A stretch of 6,905 nt of DNA from Friedmanniella sp. (GTDB lineage: Bacteria > Actinomycetota > Actinomycetes > Propionibacteriales > Propionibacteriaceae). Location of the stretch: positions 1-6,905 of the forward strand of contig JAOPXW010000306.1 in NCBI GenBank assembly GCA_025964935.1. The letters are read 5' to 3'. The notes beneath the pieces are model-generated. The model was not told where the DNA came from, made no database searches, and saw only the letters and a list, made by a program, of their open reading frames with translations. How positions within the stretch are numbered: the stretch's first letter is position 1; each line of letters opens with the position of its first letter. The translations under genes were made by a program, and so were the position numbers. Of the stretch, positions 1-5,232 are shown piece after piece.

Positions 1-1
1 G

Positions 2-424
2 GACCAGAAGGACATGGGGATCGGCAGCTTCGCCAAGATCCCCAACGGCATCGGCTCGGTCGAGCACCGGATGGACCTGATGTACCAGGGCGTGTCCACG
101 GGCCGGATCAGCCTGGAGCGCTGGGTCGAGCTGACGTCGACGACGCCGGCCCGGATGTTCGGGCTCTACGGTCGCAAGGGCGTCATCCAGCCGGGCGCCG
201 ACGCCGACGTCGTGATCTACGACCCGAACGGCCACACCTCGATCGGGCTCGACAAGACCCACCACATGAACATGGACTACTCCGCGTGGGAGGGCTTCGA
301 GATCGACGGCCACGTGGACACGGTCATCTCGCGCGGCACGGTGGTCGTCGACGACGGCGCGTACGTGGGCACCAAGGGCCACGGCCAGTACGTGAAGCGC
401 GGCCTCAGTCAGTACCTCCTCTGA
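2..424 (+). CDS. hydA: Dihydropyrimidinase / D-hydantoinase, C-terminal part (5' end outside window)
   Basis: This is the last 140 residues of a cyclic amidohydrolase that opens the ring of 5,6-dihydropyrimidines (dihydrouracil to N-carbamoyl-beta-alanine) or hydantoins. It is the second step of reductive pyrimidine catabolism and acts in the cytoplasm. The frame is open at the left edge; the ATG at base 14 is internal, because the preceding codons (DQKD) already match the family. Visible hallmarks are FAKIPNG, whose Asn (residue 15 of the fragment) corresponds to the conserved substrate-binding Asn of dihydropyrimidinases, followed by VEHRMDL, SLERWVELTSTTPARMFGLY and GADADVVIYDP, and the usual C-terminal GQYVKRGLSQYLL. 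The dinuclear metal site (HxH, carboxylated Lys, later His and Asp) lies upstream and is not seen. Family members are about 460-480 residues, so roughly 30% is present. The next gene starts 28 bases later on the same strand. Dihydropyrimidinase versus hydantoinase cannot be separated by sequence alone. Confidence 0.93.
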   Translation, partial: DQKDMGIGSFAKIPNGIGSVEHRMDLMYQGVSTGRISLERWVELTSTTPARMFGLYGRKGVIQPGADADVVIYDPNGHTSIGLDKTHHMNMDYSAWEGFEIDGHVDTVISRGTVVVDDGAYVGTKGHGQYVKRGLSQYLL

Positions 425-426
425 TG

Positions 427-445
427 GCCCGAGCGGAGCGAGGGC
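427..445 (+). repeat. Short intergenic motif with near-tandem GAGCG units
   Basis: The 28-base gap between the dihydropyrimidinase and the oxidoreductase holds GCCCGAGCGGAGCGAGGGC. It has two adjacent GAGCG units (431-435, 436-440) flanked by GCCC and GGGC arms that could pair over 4 bp. Its last bases (GAGGG, 440-444) lie 8 bases before the ATG at 453 and probably serve as the ribosome binding site. Similar purine-rich GAGCG-type strings occur between genes in some actinobacterial genomes, so this may be one copy of a dispersed element; a single window cannot show that. Confidence 0.35.
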
Positions 446-452
446 GATAGAC

Positions 453-1475
453 ATGGATTTCGGGGTGGTCCTACAGACGAACCCGCCGGCGGCCCGTACG
501 GTCCAGCTGGCGGAGCTCTCGGAGGCGCACGGGTTCGACTACGTGTGGACCTTCGACAGCCACCTGCTGTGGCAGGAGCCGTACGTCATCTACAGCCAGA
601 TCCTGGACCGGACGCACCGGATCAAGGTGGGGCCGATGGTCACCAACCCGGCCACCCGCGACTGGACGGTGACGGCGTCGCTGTTCGCCACCCTGAACGA
701 GATGTACGGCAACCGGACGGTGTGCGGGATCGGGCGGGGCGACTCGGCGGTCCGGGTGACCAACGGCAAGCCGTCGACCCTCAAGGAGGTCCGCGAGGCC
801 ACCCACGTGATCCGCGAGCTGGCCAGCTGCCGGCCGGTGGACTACAAGGGCTCGACCCTCCAGTTCCCCTGGGCCCGCACTTCGACGCTGGAGGTCTGGG
901 TGGCGGCGTACGGTCCGCTCGCCCTCAAGACCGCCGGCGAGGTCGGCGACGGCTTCATCCTGCAGCTGGCCGACGTGGACATCGCGAAGTGGATGATCGA
1001 GGCCGTCCGCACCGCGGCGAGCAACGCGGGCCGCGACCCGGAGGCGATCACCTTCTGCGTCGCTGCGCCCATGTACGTCGGGTCCGACTGGGCCCACATG
1101 CGCGACCAGTGCCGCTGGTTCGGGGGGATGGTCGGCAACCACGTGGCCGACATCGTGGCCAAGTACGGCGACGCGGAGGGCAGCCCGGTCCCGGCGGCCC
1201 TGACCGACTACATCCGTGGCCGCCAGGACTACGACTACAACGAGCATGGCCGGGCCGGGAACACCCACACCAGCTTCGTCCCCGACGAGATCGTGGACCG
1301 CTTCTGCCTGCTCGGCACGGCGGCCGAGCACATCGCCAAGCTGGAGGAGCTGAAGGCCATCGGCGTCGACCAGTTCGCCGGCTACCTCCAGCACGACAAC
1401 AAGGAGGAGACGCTGCGGGTCTACGGCGAGACCGTGATCCCGGCGCTCCGCGACCACGTCACGGCCAAGGCATGA
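453..1475 (+). CDS. LLM-class oxidoreductase, TIGR03842-like (probably F420-dependent)
   Basis: The 340-residue protein belongs to the bacterial luciferase-like fold and is related to methylene-tetrahydromethanopterin reductase (Mer). Such cytoplasmic enzymes use F420 or FMN as hydride carrier. Visible features are an N-terminal strand MDFGVVLQT, then AHGFDYVWTFDSHLLWQEPY (25-44) as in LLM oxidoreductases, GPMVTNPATRDWTVTASLFATLNEM (60-84), the phosphate-loop-like GIGRGDS (92-98), VWVAAYGPLALKTAGEVGDGFIL (148-170), and the C-terminal TAAEHIAKLEELKAIGVDQF (289-308). Length is normal for the family. The start is chosen because GAGGG lies 8 bases upstream and the N-terminus MDFGVVLQT is typical. 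The gene sits between the dihydropyrimidinase and an ABC importer in one apparent operon, suggesting a redox step on the same imported ring compound. The flavin/F420 monooxygenase RutA shows that this fold can act on uracil, but this protein's reaction is unknown. F420 rather than FMN is inferred from family and phylum. Confidence 0.88.
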   Translation: MDFGVVLQTNPPAARTVQLAELSEAHGFDYVWTFDSHLLWQEPYVIYSQILDRTHRIKVGPMVTNPATRDWTVTASLFATLNEMYGNRTVCGIGRGDSAVRVTNGKPSTLKEVREATHVIRELASCRPVDYKGSTLQFPWARTSTLEVWVAAYGPLALKTAGEVGDGFILQLADVDIAKWMIEAVRTAASNAGRDPEAITFCVAAPMYVGSDWAHMRDQCRWFGGMVGNHVADIVAKYGDAEGSPVPAALTDYIRGRQDYDYNEHGRAGNTHTSFVPDEIVDRFCLLGTAAEHIAKLEELKAIGVDQFAGYLQHDNKEETLRVYGETVIPALRDHVTAKA

Positions 1476-1495
1476 GCGCCTGGTGGCGGCGGTGA
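1472..1495 (+). other. Seven-codon reading frame bridging oxidoreductase stop and permease start
   Basis: ATG at 1472 overlaps the oxidoreductase stop as ATGA and runs seven codons (MSAWWRR, two adjacent Trp) to a TGA at 1493-1495. That TGA in turn overlaps a GTG at 1492 in the permease frame (GTGA). It may be a coupling minicistron or the remnant of a permease start displaced by a one-base indel, or it may have no role. The AAGG at 1467-1470 is too close to serve ATG 1472 well. Confidence 0.25.
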
Positions 1496-2358
1496 GGCGG
1501 ACCCGCACCCTGCTGCTCGGGCTGCTCGGCCTCGTCGTGCTCGCCGCCGCCTGGGAGATCTACAAGGCGGTCGGACCGGAGTCGGGCGTGCTGCTCGGCG
1601 GCCGGGCGGTGCTGCCCCGGACCGGCGATCGGGCCATGCCGCACCTGAGCGAGATGGTCACCCGGCTCGGCGACCCCGCCGTCGGACGCCGGGGCGACCC
1701 GCTGTGGCTGGCCGTGCTGCGCGCCTGCCTCTTCTCCCTCCGGATCGCGGCCACCGGGTGGGTCGTCGGGGTCCTCGTCGGCCTCGGCCTGGCCCTGCTG
1801 ATGCAGCGGCTGCGCCTGGCCGAGGCGGCCGTGCTGCCCTGGGTGGTGCTGAGCCAGACGGTGCCCCTGATCGCCATCGCCCCGCTGGTCCGCCGCTGGG
1901 GCGCCCAGATCACCATCGGCTCCTTCACCTGGTCTAGCGAGAACTCGGTCGCCGTGATCGCCGCCTACCTGGCCTTCTTCCCGGTCGCGGTCGGGGTGCT
2001 GCGCGGGCTGAAGTCGCCCGACCAGACCCACCTGGACCTGATGCACACGTACGGGGTCGGCTGGTGGCGCACCCTGTTCCGCCTGCGGCTGCCGGCCAGC
2101 GTGCCCTATCTGCTGCCGGCGCTGCGCCTGGCCGCCGCCTCGGCGGTGATCGGTACCGTGGTGGCCGAGGTCTCCATCGGGCTGCGGGGCGGGATCGGCC
2201 GCATGATCATCGAGTACGCCCAGTCGGCCGGTGGGGACCCGGCGAAGCCGTGGGCCCCCATCGCCGGTGCGGTGGCCATCGGTCTGGCCGCCGCGGGCTT
2301 CGTGGTCCTCCTCGGGCTGCTGCTGCGGCCCTACCGTCGGGCCGAGGTGCCGGCGTGA
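1483..2358 (+). CDS. ABC importer permease 1 (SsuC/TauC/ThiX-like, BPD_transp_1)
   Basis: This 291-residue inner-membrane subunit forms half of the transmembrane channel of a substrate-binding-protein-dependent importer. About six hydrophobic segments can be read, near residues 9-24, 87-107, 113-137, 154-174, 208-230 and 258-281. The cytoplasmic EAA loop that docks on the ATPase is at about 183-210: DLM..YGVGWWRTLFRLRLPASVP, with the conserved Gly191 and Leu203-Pro204. The stretch between the first two membrane segments (about 25-85) is long. The start is uncertain: GTG 1483, 7 bases after the preceding stop, has AAGG 12 bases upstream, and GTG 1492 is an alternative. An ATG at 1472 is out of frame. 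Its stop overlaps the ATPase start (GTGA), implying coupled translation. It is clearly similar to permease 2 downstream, so the two probably form a heterodimer. The transported compound is unknown; the operon suggests a pyrimidine or hydantoin. Confidence 0.88.
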   Translation: MAAVRRTRTLLLGLLGLVVLAAAWEIYKAVGPESGVLLGGRAVLPRTGDRAMPHLSEMVTRLGDPAVGRRGDPLWLAVLRACLFSLRIAATGWVVGVLVGLGLALLMQRLRLAEAAVLPWVVLSQTVPLIAIAPLVRRWGAQITIGSFTWSSENSVAVIAAYLAFFPVAVGVLRGLKSPDQTHLDLMHTYGVGWWRTLFRLRLPASVPYLLPALRLAAASAVIGTVVAEVSIGLRGGIGRMIIEYAQSAGGDPAKPWAPIAGAVAIGLAAAGFVVLLGLLLRPYRRAEVPA

Positions 2359-3161
2359 GCAGCCCCGCGGTGCACGTGGCCGGCCTGGAGCGGGTCTTCC
2401 CGGCCCGCCGCGGACCGGGCGTGACGGCCCTGGCCGGGGTGGACCTCGACGTCGCGCCGGGGGAGTTCGTGTCCCTGATCGGTCCGAGCGGCTGCGGCAA
2501 GAGCACCCTGCTCCGGCTGATCGCCGATCTGGACACCCCGACCGCGGGCACCCTGGAGGTGTTCGGCAAGACGGCCCGCCAGGCCCGGCGGGACCAGGAC
2601 TACGGGATCGCCTTCCAGCAGGCCGGACTGCTGCCCTGGCTGACCGTCACGGGCAACATCGAGCTCCCCCTGACCCTGCACAAGATCGGCCGCCGGGAGC
2701 GCCAGACCAAGGTCGCCGAGCTGCTGGAGCTGATCGGGCTGACCGACTTCGCCGGCTCCTACCCCGACCAGCTGTCGGGCGGCATGCAGCAGCGGGTGGC
2801 GATCGCCCGTGCACTGGCCGAGAGCCCCCGGCTGCTGCTGATGGACGAGCCGTTCGGCGCCCTCGACGAGATGACCCGGGAGCGGATGCAGAACGAGCTC
2901 GTCCGGATCTGCGCCGAGACCCGGGCCGCCGTCGTCTTCGTCACCCACTCCATTCCCGAGGCGGTGTTCCTGTCCGACCGGGTGGTGGTGATGTCGCCCC
3001 GTCCCGGACGCATCGTCGACGTCGTCGACGTGGCCCTGCGGCCGGGCGAGCGGGACGAGGCACTGCGCGAGGACGCCACCTTCTTCGCTGGGGTGGCCCG
3101 GGTCCGGGAGGCCCTGCACGGCACCTCGGTCCCGAGCGCCCGCGGCGTGGAGCACCGGTGA
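2355..3161 (+). CDS. ABC importer ATP-binding subunit (SsuB/TauB-like)
   Basis: This 268-residue cytoplasmic ATPase powers the importer. All nucleotide-binding motifs are intact: Walker A GPSGCGKST (43-51), Q-loop FQQAGLLPW with Gln88, signature LSGGMQQR (140-147), Walker B LLLMDEP (160-166) with Asp164 and Glu165, D-loop GALD (168-171) and switch His198 in VTHSIPEAVFLSDRV. The LLPWLTVxxNIELPL and FGALDEMTRERMQ strings place it in the nitrate/sulfonate/taurine/hydroxymethylpyrimidine ATPase branch. The start is GTG 2355, which overlaps the permease 1 stop by four bases and has GAGG (2344-2347) 7 bases upstream. The reading frame stays open further upstream to 2064, but that part is the off-frame shadow of permease 1. 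The stop overlaps the GTG of permease 2 in the same GTGA manner. With permeases on both sides, one ATPase gene must supply both copies of the dimer. Confidence 0.95.
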   Translation: MSSPAVHVAGLERVFPARRGPGVTALAGVDLDVAPGEFVSLIGPSGCGKSTLLRLIADLDTPTAGTLEVFGKTARQARRDQDYGIAFQQAGLLPWLTVTGNIELPLTLHKIGRRERQTKVAELLELIGLTDFAGSYPDQLSGGMQQRVAIARALAESPRLLLMDEPFGALDEMTRERMQNELVRICAETRAAVVFVTHSIPEAVFLSDRVVVMSPRPGRIVDVVDVALRPGERDEALREDATFFAGVARVREALHGTSVPSARGVEHR

Positions 3162-3922
3162 GCGGAGTGCCGGCGGCGCGTACGCTCGGGGCGCCGCTGG
3201 TCTTCGGTCTCGCCTTCCTCGGGCTCTGGCAGCTGCTGGTCGTGGCTCTCGCGATCGACCCGTTCATCGTCCCGGCCCCCTCGGCCATCGCCGGCCAGCT
3301 GCTCGACCACCTCGACACCGTCACCGCCGGCGCCCTGCGGACCGGGGCCAACGCCCTCGTCGGGCTGGTCGTCGGAGCCGTGATCGGGGTCGTCGGCGCA
3401 CTGCTGGCCAACGCCGTCCCCGTCCTGGACTCCTTGGCCGCCCCCGTCGTCGCGGCCCTGTCGGTGATGCCGATCGTGGCCCTGGCCCCGGTGCTCTACA
3501 CGATGTACGGCGCCGACGTGGACACCGCGCGCCAGCTCGTGGCCGCCCTCGCCGTGCTGATCCCGATCTACGTCAACACCCTGCGCGGGCTGCGTCAGGT
3601 CCGCCCGGTGCACCGCGACCTGATGCGGGCGTACGCGGCCACCCCCCGCCAGCAGCAGCTCGCCGTCACCCTGCCGACGGCGGCACCGTACGTCTTCACC
3701 GGGCTCCGGGTGGCCTCCAGCCTGGCCGTCATCTCGGCCCTGGTCGCGGAGTACTTCGGCGGCCCGGTCGGTGGCCTCGGCAAGTCGATCACCTCGGCCG
3801 CGGCGAGCAGCAACTACCCGCTGGCCTGGGCGTACGTCGTGGGCTCCATCCTGCTCGGCCTGGCCTTCTACGTCGTCGCGCTCGCCCTGGAGAGCGGCCT
3901 GACCCGCCACCGGCGTCCCTGA
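3158..3922 (+). CDS. ABC importer permease 2 (SsuC/TauC-like)
   Basis: This 254-residue inner-membrane protein is the second channel subunit. Hydrophobic segments lie near 11-33, 62-90, 92-115, 125-142, 183-200 and 222-245. The early string IDPFIVPAPSAIAGQL (33-48) is the usual short motif after the first helix in this family. The EAA loop runs at about 153-176 (RDLMRAYAATPRQQQLAVTLPTAAP); Leu172-Pro173 are kept, but the usual Gly is Ala160. The C-terminal ALVAEYFGGPVGGLGKSI (194-211) matches the family and aligns with VVAEVSIGLRGGIGRMI of permease 1. The start is GTG 3158, overlapping the ATPase stop as GTGA with GGAG (3149-3152) 5 bases upstream; GTG 3167 is an alternative. It is shorter than permease 1, mainly in the region after the first helix. 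Its likely role is to pair with permease 1 in a heterodimeric importer of a ring compound. Confidence 0.92.
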   Translation: MSGVPAARTLGAPLVFGLAFLGLWQLLVVALAIDPFIVPAPSAIAGQLLDHLDTVTAGALRTGANALVGLVVGAVIGVVGALLANAVPVLDSLAAPVVAALSVMPIVALAPVLYTMYGADVDTARQLVAALAVLIPIYVNTLRGLRQVRPVHRDLMRAYAATPRQQQLAVTLPTAAPYVFTGLRVASSLAVISALVAEYFGGPVGGLGKSITSAAASSNYPLAWAYVVGSILLGLAFYVVALALESGLTRHRRP

Positions 3923-3952
3923 GACCTTCCCCGACCGACTCGACCCCTCCCG

Positions 3953-3957
3953 AGGAG
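3953..3957 (+). promoter_or_regulatory. Strong ribosome binding site of the binding-protein gene
   Basis: AGGAG lies 6 bases before the ATG at 3964, within a longer purine run (3952-3960). It is the best Shine-Dalgarno sequence in the operon. Its gene is also the only importer gene separated from its neighbour by a real gap (41 bases). This fits the need for many binding-protein molecules per transporter. No promoter is evident in the gap. Confidence 0.7.
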
Positions 3958-3963
3958 AAGCAC

Positions 3964-5124
3964 ATGTGGTTCCGACTCAAGACCAAGGGCGCGACCGCCC
4001 TGGTCGCCGCGACCGCCCTGGTCGCCCTGGCCGGCTGCGGGGGGACGTCCTCCAGCAGCGAGCCCGCCGCCAGCGGCAGCGCCAGCAGCAGCGCCGCCCC
4101 GACCAAGGTCAAGCTGCAGCTGCAGTGGGTGGCCCAGGCCCAGTTCGCCGGCTACTACGCCGCCAAGGACCAGGGCTACTACTCCGACGAGGGTCTCGAC
4201 GTGGAGATCGTGGAGGGTGGCCCCGACATCGTCCCCCAGGACGTGCTCTCGGCCGGCGACGTCGACTACGCCATCTCCTGGGTGCCGAAGGTGCTCGGGT
4301 CGATCGAGAAGGGCGCCAAGATCACCGACGTCGCCCAGATCTTCGAGCGCAGCGGCACCACCCAGATCTCGATGAAGGACAAGGGCATCACCTCGCCCGC
4401 CCAGTTCGCGGGCAAGAAGATCGGCAGCTGGGGCTACGGCAACGAGTGGGAGCTGTTCGCCGGGATGCAGAAGGACGGCGTGAACGTGAAGGACGTCAAG
4501 CTCATCCAGCAGGCGTTCGACATGAACGGCTTCCTGTCCGGTGACATCGACGCGGCCCAGGCCATGACGTACAACGAGTACGCCCAGGTCCTCGAGACCG
4601 TGAACCCGAAGACGGGCAAGCTCTACCAGCCCACCGAGCTCAACGTCGTGAACTGGAACGACGTCGGCACGGCCATGCTCCAGGACGCCATCTGGGCCAA
4701 CTCCGACAAGCTGTCCGACCCCGCGTACGCCGACCAGACCACCCGGTTCATCAAGGCCTCCATCAAGGGCTGGGTCTACGCCCGGGACAACCCCGAGAAG
4801 GCCGCCGGGGTCGTGACCGCCGCCGGCTCGCAGCTCGGCGAGAGCCACCAGCTCTGGCAGACCAACGAGGTGAACAAGCTGATCTGGCCCTCCACGGCCG
4901 GAGTCGGGATGATCTCCGACGCGGCGTGGAAGCAGACCGTCGACATCGCCAAGAACACCAAGAACGACGACGGCAGCACCATCATCACCGCGGACCCGCC
5001 GGACACGGCCAGGTCCAACACCTACGTCGAGAAGGCCCTCGCCGAGCTCAAGACCGACGGGGTCGACGTCGACGGCACGTCGTTCAAGCCGCTCACGGTT
5101 GAGCTGAAGGAGGGCGGTAGCTGA
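3964..5124 (+). CDS. ABC importer substrate-binding lipoprotein, NMT1/THI5-like
   Basis: This 386-residue lipoprotein captures the substrate outside the membrane and delivers it to the permeases. It has a basic N-terminus, a hydrophobic core (10-23) and a lipobox LAGC with lipid-bearing Cys25, then a Ser/Ala-rich linker (about 29-45). The NMT1/THI5-like fold begins with VKLQLQWVAQAQFAGYYAAKDQGYYSDEGLDVEIVEGG (49-86), close to the signature of hydroxymethylpyrimidine, formylaminopyrimidine and riboflavin-precursor binding proteins. Further family strings are DYAISWVPKVL (101-111), KKIGSWGYGNEWEL (151-164) and AMTYNEYAQVLE (200-211). The CCCFC motif of yeast THI5 is absent, as expected for a transport protein. 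It follows permease 2 by 41 bases and is followed at once by a terminator, so it ends the operon. The family and the dihydropyrimidinase context suggest a pyrimidine-like ligand; this is inference. Confidence 0.92.
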   Translation: MWFRLKTKGATALVAATALVALAGCGGTSSSSEPAASGSASSSAAPTKVKLQLQWVAQAQFAGYYAAKDQGYYSDEGLDVEIVEGGPDIVPQDVLSAGDVDYAISWVPKVLGSIEKGAKITDVAQIFERSGTTQISMKDKGITSPAQFAGKKIGSWGYGNEWELFAGMQKDGVNVKDVKLIQQAFDMNGFLSGDIDAAQAMTYNEYAQVLETVNPKTGKLYQPTELNVVNWNDVGTAMLQDAIWANSDKLSDPAYADQTTRFIKASIKGWVYARDNPEKAAGVVTAAGSQLGESHQLWQTNEVNKLIWPSTAGVGMISDAAWKQTVDIAKNTKNDDGSTIITADPPDTARSNTYVEKALAELKTDGVDVDGTSFKPLTVELKEGGS

Positions 5125-5137
5125 CCGGTGGGGCGTG

Positions 5138-5197
5138 GCACCCGGGCCCTTCGGCCGTCCCCGGGGAGGATTCCGGCCCAAGGCCCGGGTGCTTTTT
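5138..5197 (+). terminator. Intrinsic terminator ending the importer operon
   Basis: A perfect 11-bp stem, GCACCCGGGCC (5138-5148) against GGCCCGGGTGC (5182-5192), is followed directly by five T (5193-5197). The enclosed bases can pair further: GGCCG (5153-5157) with CGGCC (5174-5178), and TCC (5158-5160) with GGA (5165-5167), giving a long branched-free hairpin. It lies 13 bases after the lipoprotein stop and should end plus-strand transcription. Confidence 0.88.
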
Positions 5198-5219
5198 GGC
5201 CTGGTCAGAGCGCAATGGC

Positions 5220-5225
5220 GGAGGG
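5220..5225 (+). promoter_or_regulatory. Ribosome binding site that decides the FAD oxidoreductase start
   Basis: GGAGGG is well spaced for the ATG at 5233 (8 bases from the end of GGAGG) but lies inside the frame if ATG 5215 is used, and is too far for ideal use of ATG 5242. It therefore favours 5233. The 35 bases between the upstream T tract and this start contain no convincing -10/-35 pair, so the promoter is not identified. Confidence 0.55.
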
Positions 5226-5232
5226 TGGCAAC

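Noticed and set aside
471..1508. Minus-strand open frame of 345 codons opposite the LLM oxidoreductase
   Set aside because: Its composition is Arg/Val/Asp/Gly-rich without motifs, and the plus-strand frame encodes a recognisable family over its full length.
2064..2354. Upstream extension of the ATPase frame inside permease 1
   Set aside because: The translated extension is Arg/Gly/Ala-rich noise and overlaps the conserved part of permease 1. The GTG at 2355 has a ribosome binding site and gives a normal-length ATPase.
2231..3157. Upstream extension of the permease 2 frame across the ATPase gene
   Set aside because: It is off-frame over an ATPase with all catalytic motifs, and its residues are Arg/Pro/Gly-rich without hydrophobic segments.
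2759..3910. Minus-strand open frame of 383 codons opposite the ATPase and permease 2
   Set aside because: It shows no recognisable domain and lies opposite intact ABC motifs and membrane segments.
3923..3963. Possible promoter or operator before the lipoprotein gene
   Set aside because: Only a 4-bp CTCG/CGAG pairing and a ribosome binding site can be seen; there is no credible -10/-35 pair.
4048..4098. AGC/GCC-rich simple repeat early in the lipoprotein gene
   Set aside because: It encodes the Ser/Ala linker that normally follows the lipobox in actinobacterial binding proteins and needs no other explanation.
4112..4123. 12-base palindrome of repeated CTGCAG in the lipoprotein gene
   Set aside because: It encodes the conserved LQLQ just before the family signature, so codon choice explains it.
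5128..5232. GTG start at 5128 for the FAD oxidoreductase
   Set aside because: The extension would be encoded across the terminator hairpin and T tract and would place 35 non-family residues before the Rossmann strand.
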